From a virus, in the IMG/VR virus record IMGVR_UViG_3300034374_006238, positions 1-20,017 of that record: a stretch of 20,017 nt of DNA; one strand, 5' to 3'. Both the position numbers and the translations under genes were made by a program. Below are positions 1 through 5,273 of this stretch, one piece after another; position 1 is the stretch's first letter, and each line of letters begins with the position of its first letter. The notes beneath the pieces were generated by a model. The model made no database searches, had not been told where the DNA came from, and saw only the letters and a program-made list of their open reading frames with translations.

Positions 1-189
1 TGTATATACTTTGTGAGGACTACCCTTAAAATAATTATCTTCAATTGATTGCCAAACCTTTGCAATTATATTGTTATCACAGAAGCAATCAAACAAGAAT
101 GTTTTCATTTGCTCATCATCTAGACCAGATACTTCTATATTTTCAAGCTCATCTACATAAGCTTCACTCAAATCTAAATCGTATTTCAT
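1..189 (-). CDS. Hypothetical protein, partial (C-terminus outside window)
   Basis: A leftward reading frame starts with ATG at 189 and stays open for 63 codons to the window edge, so its end is missing. It is preceded by a strong ribosome binding site (AAAGGAGAAT, complement of 194-203). The visible part begins MKYDLDLSEAYVDELENIEV, is acidic and shows no motif I recognise. Upstream lie about 200 bases of non-coding DNA with a possible structured RNA and a leftward promoter near 400-427, so the gene may have its own transcript. It could be an immunity-region or accessory protein. The function is unknown. Confidence 0.7.
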   Translation of the reverse strand, partial: MKYDLDLSEAYVDELENIEVSGLDDEQMKTFLFDCFCDNNIIAKVWQSIEDNYFKGSPHKVYT

Positions 190-264
190 AATAATTCTCC
201 TTTGATTAATTAACTACATTAAATAATAACTACTGTATAAAAGCTATCATCTAATATAATTAGT

Positions 265-393
265 CTGCTACTTCTACTTGCCTATGCTGTTACCCTTTAT
301 TGCAGCGTTATCGGGATAGGTTCGTTTACCTCACAGATTTGAATAAGTTTTTAAATATCTTTTGATTTGGTAACAATCATTCTGTTACGCTAT
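265..393 (-). ncRNA. Candidate structured non-coding RNA or long leader
   Basis: The 250 bases between the two leftward genes contain a GC-richer island, unusual in this AT-rich DNA. A leftward promoter (400-427) would start transcription near 393. On the leftward RNA, TGTTACC (375-369) can pair with GGTAACA (294-288), and AGCGT (391-387) with ACGCT (308-304), in interleaved order. TGTTAC can instead pair locally with GTAACA (388-383). A compact set CCTAT/ATAGG, GCTG/CAGC and CCC/GGG lies within 281-320 and would fold on either strand. Short pairings like these arise by chance fairly easily, so strand and extent are uncertain. No ORF was seen here. Confidence 0.35.
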
Positions 394-399
394 GAGATA

Positions 400-427
400 A
401 GTATACAACTATTTTACAAAAAGTAAA
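400..427 (-). promoter_or_regulatory. Leftward sigma-70-like promoter with overlapping inverted repeat
   Basis: On the minus strand a TTTACT -35 box (427-422) and a TATACT -10 box (405-400) are separated by 16 bp. The palindrome TTTAC-AAAAA-GTAAA (413-427) covers the -35 box and could be an operator. This promoter would transcribe the structured stretch and the partial gene ending at the window edge. Confidence 0.5.
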
Positions 428-439
428 GTATTATTTTAA

Positions 440-637
440 TTATTTAATAAATATATTTTGTGGAGAATGAACTAATGCAATTATCTTATCTACTTGCTCA
501 TCACTAAAGCTATTATGACCTTCATGATACCTAAATAATTGCCTTGATATATCTAAGTAATTAGCTATAGACGATTTATTTATTCCATGAAGCATTTTAA
601 CTGCATTTATAGTGTCTGTAATGTTTGATTTTTTCAT
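440..637 (-). CDS. Small HTH (Cro/cI-like) regulator
   Basis: A 65-residue protein. Residues about 16-45 (LHGINKSSIANYLDISRQLF and following) read as an XRE/Cro-type helix-turn-helix: a short helix, a turn after the N-K-S pattern, and a recognition helix around DISRQLFRYHEG. It has no dimerisation or cleavage domain, so it resembles Cro or a minimal repressor. It is transcribed leftward, divergent from the early genes at 798, with its own promoter at 670-697. The intergenic region carries a perfect inverted repeat over the rightward -10 box. That arrangement is typical of a lysis-lysogeny switch. Which role it plays cannot be told from sequence. Confidence 0.75.
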   Translation of the reverse strand: MKKSNITDTINAVKMLHGINKSSIANYLDISRQLFRYHEGHNSFSDEQVDKIIALVHSPQNIFIK

Positions 638-669
638 TTGAATATTTCCCTATGTTATTGAAAACATAT

Positions 670-697
670 ATATTATCATACTTTTATTTTTTGTAAA
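670..697 (-). promoter_or_regulatory. Leftward promoter of the HTH regulator
   Basis: On the minus strand TTTACA (697-692) and TAATAT (675-670) are 16 bp apart. Transcription would start near 662, about 25 bases ahead of the regulator's ATG at 637. Confidence 0.5.
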
Positions 698-730
698 GAT
701 AATAATTTATAAAAAAGTTTACTTTATTTA

Positions 731-758
731 TTGAATTATGTATAACTTGTGTTATACT
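731..758 (+). promoter_or_regulatory. Rightward early promoter with operator-like inverted repeat
   Basis: TTGAAT (731-736) and TATACT (753-758) are separated by 16 bp. An overlapping pair, TTTACT (719-724) and TATAAC (741-746), is 17 bp apart. The perfect inverted repeat GTATAAC-TTGT-GTTATAC (740-757) spans both -10 boxes, so a dimer bound there would block polymerase. It is the best candidate binding site for the divergent HTH regulator. Confidence 0.6.
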
Positions 759-797
759 ATATACATAAATTAAACAACAATCAAAAGGACAAGTAAA

Positions 798-1328
798 ATG
801 AAAAGATTAGAAATATTGAAAAACTCTTTGGAAAAAAAAGAAGCTAAACAGGATGATAATTTCAACTCACTATATAAGCACCAAGCAATGACGCATGGTT
901 CGCCAGTCAATGATAAGCGTGGTGGTGGTGCGTGGTTTAATGCTCACGAAAAGATAAATGATAGTATACGCAACCAATATGCGTCTATTGAAAAAACCAA
1001 GCAGGCTATAGAAAGAGAACAGAAAAGACTTGCAAGAAATGAAGATGCTAGAGAGATGTTGCTTGATTACCCGCAAGCGATAATTGATCTAGTTGAAGCA
1101 GGTACACTTATTCAATGGAATAAATACCCAAATACTTTTTTTGTCAATGGGCTTGACAAAATAAGAATAATTTATGAAAAAAAAGAGCTTAAAACTAAAA
1201 TTACTGAGACTTTATATCACAAATATGGTAGTGCGTTTGCTTCAATATCAACTAAAGAACAAATAAAATACTTTAATGATTTGTTTAATGAGCTGAAAAG
1301 CAAAGTAAATAAAATTACTAAAAAATAA
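798..1328 (+). CDS. DUF3560-like hypothetical protein
   Basis: A 176-residue basic, largely helical protein and the first gene of the rightward early transcript. Its start is supported by AAAAGGACAAG about 7 bases upstream. Residues 32-75 (HGSPVNDKRGGGAWF, then a helix rich in Glu, Lys and Arg) resemble the small conserved block of DUF3560-type proteins found on phages and plasmids: a Gly-Pro motif, an Arg-Gly-Gly motif and a coiled helix. The C-terminal half (about 85-150) reads as a compact alpha/beta domain. I recognise the general style but not a biochemical activity. A specific function should not be inferred. Confidence 0.8.
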   Translation: MKRLEILKNSLEKKEAKQDDNFNSLYKHQAMTHGSPVNDKRGGGAWFNAHEKINDSIRNQYASIEKTKQAIEREQKRLARNEDAREMLLDYPQAIIDLVEAGTLIQWNKYPNTFFVNGLDKIRIIYEKKELKTKITETLYHKYGSAFASISTKEQIKYFNDLFNELKSKVNKITKK

Positions 1329-1346
1329 AAACTAAGGATAATAATA

Positions 1347-1481
1347 ATGAGTAGTACAACAACGCATATGCGAGTAAACAAGAAAATTCTAGAAGACTTG
1401 AATGAGTTAGCAAAATCTAAAGATATGACAATGCAGGCTGTCTTGAGAATGATGATAAGAAAAGAAAAAGAGCTTAAATAA
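1347..1481 (+). CDS. Small ribbon-helix-helix-like protein
   Basis: A 44-residue protein starting at ATG 1347 behind AAGGAT (1334-1339). The sequence MSSTTTHMRVNKKILEDLNE followed by LAKSKDMTMQAVLRMMIRKE has the layout of an Arc/CopG ribbon-helix-helix protein: a short strand around THMRVN, helix 1 (KKILEDLNELAKSK), a turn (DMTM) and helix 2 (QAVLRMMIRKEKE). Such proteins bind DNA as dimers. It lies 18 bases after the preceding gene, so the two are probably co-transcribed. It may be a transcriptional regulator of the adjacent replication genes. That role is inference. Confidence 0.7.
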   Translation: MSSTTTHMRVNKKILEDLNELAKSKDMTMQAVLRMMIRKEKELK

Positions 1482-1516
1482 GTATTGAATATTAATATTA
1501 ATTATTTTATTTATTG

Positions 1517-1525
1517 TGTTATAAT
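1517..1525 (+). promoter_or_regulatory. Extended -10 promoter for the replication operon
   Basis: TGT-TATAAT (1517-1525) is an extended -10 box. The -35 region (about 1497-1502, ATTAAT) is poor, as is usual when a TGn extension is present. Transcription would start near 1531-1532, exactly where the leader begins to match the one at 4320. Confidence 0.55.
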
Positions 1526-1530
1526 ACTAG

Positions 1531-1639
1531 TATCAAATTTGCATAAGCTGAGCGTGAGACCTTAGCTTTATGTACCAAAGTTTGGGGGAGAGCTTATCCT
1601 ATTAGCTGTCTCACCTCCCCCACTAAATAGGAGTTAATT
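1531..1639 (+). promoter_or_regulatory. Structured pseudoknot leader RNA, member 1 of a two-member family
   Basis: This is the leader of the replication protein gene. P0 pairs 1542-1552 with 1561-1572, 11 bp with one G-U pair and one bulged T, leaving an 8-base loop. Loop bases GTGAGAC (1554-1560) pair with GTCTCAC (1608-1614). TGGGGGAG (1583-1590) pairs with CTCCCCCA (1615-1622). The two pairings are interleaved and their 3' strands are contiguous. Between them lies hairpin AGCT/AGCT (1591-1594, 1604-1607). Its loop TCCTATT (1597-1603) is perfectly complementary to AATAGGA (1626-1632), which contains the Shine-Dalgarno sequence. The leader at 4320 repeats this layout with different bases, so the fold appears selected. 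The likely role is control of translation; the signal is unknown. Confidence 0.85.
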
Positions 1640-2383
1640 ATGACTGAAATATCAAAAAAAGAAAAACCAAATTATTACGCTATAATCACCGCAAATGTCA
1701 GGTACGATAAAGAATTAACAGCTAATGCTAAACTATTATATGCTGAAATAACTGCTTTATGCAATATGAATGGAAATTGCACAGCATCATCTGAATACTT
1801 TGCTAAATTATACAATGTAAGCAGAGTATCAATTCAAAAATGGCTATCACAATTAGAAAATTGTGGCTATATAAACAGAAAAGTAACATACAAAAAAGGT
1901 AGTAAACAAATTGACACTAGGTACATAACAATTATTAACAACCCTAGTAAAGAAAAGTTTACTACCCCTAGTAAAGAAAAATTAACAGAGAATAATAATA
2001 TATCTAAAGATATATATAAGAATAATAATATTACATATAGTAATAACTCTATAGTCTCTTTTTCAGGATCTGATAATGGAGTAATTGAAGCGGGAGATAT
2101 AACCAAAGAAGTTATTGATCATTTAAATCAAGTAGCTAAAACAAACTACAAATCAACTACACCTTTGAATAGAAAATATATTAAAGCAAGAGTTAAAGAA
2201 GGTTTTACCTTAGAAGATTTCAAAACAGTTATTGAAAACAAAACAAGGCAGTGGTCATCAAACAGTGAAATGGTTGCTTATCTGAGACCCCAAACGCTAT
2301 TTGGTACAAAAATGGAGAGCTACCTTAATCAGCCTAAGCCACAATCAAGATTAGACAGAGCATTCGAGGATATGGGATTATGA
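1640..2383 (+). CDS. Phage replication protein with HTH_36-like and Phg_2220_C-like domains
   Basis: A 247-residue protein. Residues about 5-95 form a winged-helix domain of the HTH_36 type (KLLYAEITALCN, then the recognition helix near NVSRVSIQKWLSQLENCGYI, then a wing ending TRYITI). Residues about 100-150 are a low-complexity Asn/Ser linker with a duplicated PSKEK motif. Residues about 155-235 match the conserved phage C-terminus Phg_2220_C, in style EVIDHLNQVAKTNYK to RPQTLFGTKMESYLNQP. Such proteins act at phage origins as replication initiators or primosome-like (DnaD-type) factors. The ATGA overlap with the helicase-loader-like gene supports this. AGGAG lies 6 bases before the ATG and may be hidden by the leader RNA. 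Confidence 0.85.
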   Translation: MTEISKKEKPNYYAIITANVRYDKELTANAKLLYAEITALCNMNGNCTASSEYFAKLYNVSRVSIQKWLSQLENCGYINRKVTYKKGSKQIDTRYITIINNPSKEKFTTPSKEKLTENNNISKDIYKNNNITYSNNSIVSFSGSDNGVIEAGDITKEVIDHLNQVAKTNYKSTTPLNRKYIKARVKEGFTLEDFKTVIENKTRQWSSNSEMVAYLRPQTLFGTKMESYLNQPKPQSRLDRAFEDMGL

Positions 2384-3024
2384 TAATTGAAGACACAAAA
2401 AAAATAATGAAGTTGTTAGATGCTAATTACAATATTTTAGATTCTGATGATAATGAGAAAAACAAAATAAAGATAAACATTTGGCATAAGGTATTACAGT
2501 ATTACACTTTTGAAGATGTTGGCAAGGCTTGTGGTAGCTACATAAACAATAGCCGTATTACTCCTAAGCCAAGCGACATCAAAGCAGAACTAGAAGCTAA
2601 ACAAGCTAAAAGACATTCGGTCTATAAGCAGGTTTCTAATCAGCAATTAGAATGCGAAGCAAAGCTTACTAAGCAAAATCTACAGCAATTATGCAACAAA
2701 GAGTTTGCACCTTTTTTAGATATGAACTTATCAAATGAATTAAGATCTGAATTAATAGAAAAGCATAACCAAGCAAACATAGATGAATTCGTAAGCCATA
2801 TATGGGCTTATGTTATGCACACAGATGATTTTCAAATTCATCATGCTCAGATGGCTTTAGATGATGTTAGAGGTACTAAATTTACATTTAAAGAGTTTAT
2901 GCAAGCTTTAATTAATGCTCATGATCTCTCACAAGAAATTGCAAGAAATCCAAACAAGATAGAAGCTTGTAAACAATTTTTATATGGTAATCAAAATGAA
3001 AACCCAATCAAAAAAACAGCATAG
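2380..3024 (+). CDS. Replicative helicase loader-like protein (G39P-like N-terminus)
   Basis: A 214-residue protein whose ATG overlaps the preceding stop by four bases, implying coupled translation. Residues about 5-75 resemble the N-terminal domain of phage helicase loader/inhibitor proteins of the G39P type: a helical start, then KINIWHKVLQYYTFEDVGKA, and a SRITPKPSDIKAEL segment. The middle (70-130) is Gln/Lys-rich and helical. The last part has no motif I know. In this family the protein loads or restrains the replicative helicase at the initiator-bound origin, which fits its position. The assignment rests on pattern similarity and position and is moderate. Confidence 0.7.
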   Translation: MIIEDTKKIMKLLDANYNILDSDDNEKNKIKINIWHKVLQYYTFEDVGKACGSYINNSRITPKPSDIKAELEAKQAKRHSVYKQVSNQQLECEAKLTKQNLQQLCNKEFAPFLDMNLSNELRSELIEKHNQANIDEFVSHIWAYVMHTDDFQIHHAQMALDDVRGTKFTFKEFMQALINAHDLSQEIARNPNKIEACKQFLYGNQNENPIKKTA

Positions 3025-3092
3025 CAACAGATCATTAATCAAGAAAAAAATATAAAATAAAATATCATCAAAAAAAATACTAGGACAATGAA

Positions 3093-3290
3093 ATGGCTAA
3101 TTCAAACTCAGAAAAAACAAAAAAAATAAGATCTCAAAATGCTGTTGAATGGACTAAAATAACTAAAAGATTCGAAGTGAAATTAAAGCCGAGTGACAGT
3201 AAATATATAAATATAATTAATGATTTAAATCAAAAAAACAACATAGACAAGTTAAAGTTTTTAATTGATTTTTATCAAAAAAATAAATAA
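3093..3290 (+). CDS. Small basic protein, possible ribbon-helix-helix
   Basis: A 65-residue lysine-rich protein. The ATG at 3093 is chosen because TAGGAC lies just upstream; the ATG at 3088 leads to a stop after a few codons. Residues 28-64 (RFEVKLKPSD, then SKYINIINDLNQ, then DKLKFLIDFYQK) could form a strand and two helices as in ribbon-helix-helix DNA-binding proteins. A strong promoter directly follows it, so it probably ends this operon. The function is unknown. Confidence 0.6.
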   Translation: MANSNSEKTKKIRSQNAVEWTKITKRFEVKLKPSDSKYINIINDLNQKNNIDKLKFLIDFYQKNK

Positions 3291-3294
3291 TAAG

Positions 3295-3323
3295 TTGACA
3301 AAACAATTATAATCGACTATAAT
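3295..3323 (+). promoter_or_regulatory. Near-consensus sigma-70 promoter
   Basis: TTGACA (3295-3300) and TATAAT (3318-3323) match both consensus boxes and are 17 bp apart. Transcription would start near 3330, giving a short leader before the gene at 3353. An 11-bp palindrome (ACTATAATAGT, 3316-3326) covers the -10 box. Confidence 0.8.
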
Positions 3324-3352
3324 AGTAACATAAATAAGAAAAAAGGATAACA

Positions 3353-3814
3353 ATGTCAATTTTAAACAAAGATCAATATCAAAGAAGAGCAGAAAATTCA
3401 GCTAAAAGAATGGAAATTCAAAAGCAAATATCTTCATTAACTGAAGAACAGCACGATGCAATTGCTAAAGTATGTAGCATGAGACATGATCTGCACTCTA
3501 ATTTGGATGCATTGCTTATAAGCGAAAGTGTTAATTTTTCTACATTTAATTCTTGGTTATGTGGTGATAATGATGAATCATTTAATATGCTTTTGAAAAA
3601 TGTTGGAATTGATAATGACTTATCTTGGTCACCAGAAGATTTACCTGCGGATGATTCTATGTGGTCTGAATTTTATTCAGATTATGATGAATTCTATGAG
3701 GAAGAATATGAAATAGCAAGTAATATACATTTACAGATAGAAAATTTCTTAAGAAAAATTGATGCAGAACACGGTACATCTTATGCTCCAACAGGATTCC
3801 AAAGAATTTTATAA
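3353..3814 (+). CDS. Acidic hypothetical phage protein
   Basis: A 153-residue protein with AAAAGGA just ahead of the ATG and a near-consensus promoter upstream. The N-terminal 45 residues look helical (RRAENSAKRMEIQKQISSL). The middle and end are strongly acidic: residues about 98-125 carry DDSMWSEFYSDYDEFYEEEY. There is no signal peptide, membrane segment or known motif. Small, very acidic phage proteins are sometimes DNA mimics or inhibitors of host nucleases, but nothing here proves that. It is the first gene of a unit that includes the RusA resolvase. Confidence 0.7.
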   Translation: MSILNKDQYQRRAENSAKRMEIQKQISSLTEEQHDAIAKVCSMRHDLHSNLDALLISESVNFSTFNSWLCGDNDESFNMLLKNVGIDNDLSWSPEDLPADDSMWSEFYSDYDEFYEEEYEIASNIHLQIENFLRKIDAEHGTSYAPTGFQRIL

Positions 3815-3849
3815 AATGGAAATTATATCAATAAAAAGGGCTAAATAAT

Positions 3850-3891
3850 ATGAAAAAAAAGCCAGTAGAAATAATTGAATATGAAAAGTAG
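3850..3891 (+). CDS. Possible 13-residue micro-ORF
   Basis: ATG at 3850 opens MKKKPVEIIEYEK and then TAG. It has a good ribosome binding site (AAAAAGGG, 3833-3840) at normal spacing. The downstream rusA start has none nearby, so translation here may help deliver ribosomes to rusA 12 bases later. It may not make a functional peptide. Confidence 0.3.
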   Translation: MKKKPVEIIEYEK

Positions 3892-3903
3892 TCGCAATAT
3901 ATC

Positions 3904-4308
3904 ATGGAGATAATTAATAAAATGATTAATATATGCTATCTAGTTAAGCCTAAGCCAGCACCAAGACCACGAGTTACAAGTAGAGTTACTTACAACGCTA
4001 AGGACTATACAGCGTGGAAAAATGGTTTGAAGTTGATAGCTAAAACAAAGATGAAAAAACCTCTCGAAGGTGCGGTAGGCATGAAAGTAGAATTTTTTTA
4101 TAAAATTCCCAAGAGCTGGAGCAAGCAAAAGAAAGCTGATGCAAAATGGCATATTTCAAGGCCAGATAAAGATAATTTGCTAAAATCGGTTTTCGACGCA
4201 CTAAATGGTGTAGCTTTCGTTGATGATTCTCAAGTATGTCAGCTTGATTCAAGAAAACAATATGCAGAATTTGAAGGTGTAAAGATTGAAATATACGACA
4301 TATCTTGA
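3904..4308 (+). CDS. rusA: RusA-family Holliday junction resolvase
   Basis: A 134-residue protein. The family core is clear: RPDKDNLLKSVFDALNG (87-102) followed by DDSQV (107-111). Asp88, Asp90 and Asp107/108 correspond to the metal-binding aspartates that cut Holliday junctions. RusA enzymes act as dimers and resolve branched DNA made during phage recombination and replication before packaging. The ATG at 3904 lacks a nearby ribosome binding site. The in-frame ATG at 3922 (MINICYLVKPKPAPRPR) has GGAG at 3906-3909, 12 bases ahead, and gives an N-terminus more like other RusA proteins, so it may be the true start. The promoter of the next operon lies inside the 3' end of this gene. Confidence 0.92.
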   Translation: MEIINKMINICYLVKPKPAPRPRVTSRVTYNAKDYTAWKNGLKLIAKTKMKKPLEGAVGMKVEFFYKIPKSWSKQKKADAKWHISRPDKDNLLKSVFDALNGVAFVDDSQVCQLDSRKQYAEFEGVKIEIYDIS

Positions 4309-4314
4309 TATAAT
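4286..4314 (+). promoter_or_regulatory. Sigma-70 promoter overlapping the end of rusA
   Basis: TTGAAA (4286-4291) and TATAAT (4309-4314) are 17 bp apart. The predicted start near 4320-4321 coincides with the beginning of the second structured leader. A 13-base palindrome, GATATA-A-TATATC (4307-4319), covers the -10 box. Confidence 0.75.
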
Positions 4315-4319
4315 ATATC

Positions 4320-4433
4320 TATCAAATTCGTTGATAATTCAAGAGTGGTGTCTTAAATTAATCATAATCAAAGTTTGCCTAGGGCGTTCCAGTCGCCACA
4401 CCACCTAGGCAATAACTTAACTGGAGATAAATA
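4320..4433 (+). promoter_or_regulatory. Structured pseudoknot leader RNA, member 2 of the family
   Basis: It has the same layout as 1531-1639. P0 pairs TGAT/ATCA (4332-4335, 4361-4364), AATT/AATT (4336-4339, 4356-4359) and AAG/CTT (4341-4343, 4352-4354), with a bulged A4360 and a C-A mismatch; its loop has 8 bases. Loop GTGGTGT (4345-4351) pairs with ACACCAC (4398-4404). TTGCCTAG (4375-4382) pairs with CTAGGCAA (4405-4412), contiguous with it. Between them lies hairpin GGCG/CGCC (4383-4386, 4394-4397). Its 7-base loop TTCCAGT pairs with ACTGGAG (4420-4426), which contains the GGAG ribosome binding site. An upstream ATCAA/TTGAT hairpin (4321-4325, 4331-4335) competes with the base of P0, hinting at a switch. 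Confidence 0.85.
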
Positions 4434-5174
4434 ATGTTTAAGAAAAAAATATTTAATAAAAATGTAGCAGTACATTGTGATACAGAAGCTAAAGACTTGG
4501 CTCTGCGTACTTATGCCCATAGTAAAGGTTATAAGTGGTGCAATGGGAATAGTTTTTTAGACAAATCTGAGTTTTATTCTGTAGGGGATGATTATTGTCT
4601 ACTTATAGTCAATGGTAATTTTGGTACTCTAAATAAACTTAAAACCAAAAATTACTACAAAGTGATATCTTTTGAAAAGGCTTTTAAAAAAGGATATGAA
4701 TGGGATGAAAAATTAGGAAAGGTTGTATTTCCCGCAAGTGAGAAACAAGAAGTTAAACAAGAAGTTAAAGAAGAAATTAAGTACCCTATATTTGCCAAAG
4801 GTAAAGATGATGTGCTTGTAGTCAAATTTACAGCAAGTGAAACAGGAGAAGTTGTATTATCTCCTAGTAATTCTGAAGTAATCTTAAATATTGTATACGG
4901 AAGTTTTGTTTCTCATACTGATAAAGATGTTTGGCAAATACTAGACTACAACGAAGAGCGTAGTCTATATGATACTCAACCAGTTATAGTTTGGGATGAT
5001 GATATGAAAGCAGATAAATCTTTAAGATTTTATGATGCTGTCAATGATGGAACTTTTTCATTTTCAGGGAAGAGAAATGGCTCTAATTGGAGTAAAATGA
5101 AGCCATTAACAAAAGAGCAACTGATTGCATTTAAAGATGAAATAGAAGAGATGTATAAGAATTTAAAGGTGTAG
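4434..5174 (+). CDS. Two-domain hypothetical phage protein under leader-RNA control
   Basis: A 246-residue protein preceded by GGAG (4423-4426). Residues 1-100 form one unit, with a start like VAVHCDTEAKDLALRTYAHS and a GYKWCNG motif. I have the impression that related N-termini occur in unannotated phage proteins. Residues 104-117 are a charged repeat linker (QEVKQEVKEEIK). Residues 118-246 form a second unit, with WDDDMKADKSLRFYDAVNDG and FSGKRNGSNWSKMKPLT. It has no membrane segment or catalytic motif I recognise. It heads the operon that contains ssb, suggesting a role around DNA replication, but the activity is unknown. Confidence 0.75.
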   Translation: MFKKKIFNKNVAVHCDTEAKDLALRTYAHSKGYKWCNGNSFLDKSEFYSVGDDYCLLIVNGNFGTLNKLKTKNYYKVISFEKAFKKGYEWDEKLGKVVFPASEKQEVKQEVKEEIKYPIFAKGKDDVLVVKFTASETGEVVLSPSNSEVILNIVYGSFVSHTDKDVWQILDYNEERSLYDTQPVIVWDDDMKADKSLRFYDAVNDGTFSFSGKRNGSNWSKMKPLTKEQLIAFKDEIEEMYKNLKV

Positions 5175-5176
5175 AT

Positions 5177-5263
5177 ATGGAAGAAAATAAATATATTCAA
5201 GATGTTGATTGCGACCTATGCGATTATGAAGATGTTGAAATAGAAAATATAATACAGTATTAA
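5177..5263 (+). CDS. Small acidic 28-residue protein
   Basis: ATG at 5177, two bases after the previous stop, opens a 28-codon frame beginning MEENKYIQDVDCDLCDYEDV. AAAGGTG (5165-5171) gives it a good ribosome binding site. The peptide is very acidic and has a C-x-x-C pair (Cys12, Cys15). It sits in an operon between the 246-residue protein and an HTH protein. Such small acidic proteins are often missed. No function can be assigned. Confidence 0.5.
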   Translation: MEENKYIQDVDCDLCDYEDVEIENIIQY

Positions 5264-5273
5264 GAAATAAGAT

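Noticed and set aside
1554-1622. HDV-like self-cleaving ribozyme in the leaders
   Set aside because: The strand order resembles the nested pseudoknot, but the linker after the first strand is over 20 bases, there is no P4 helix, and there is no room for the catalytic J4/2 segment because the two 3' strands are contiguous.
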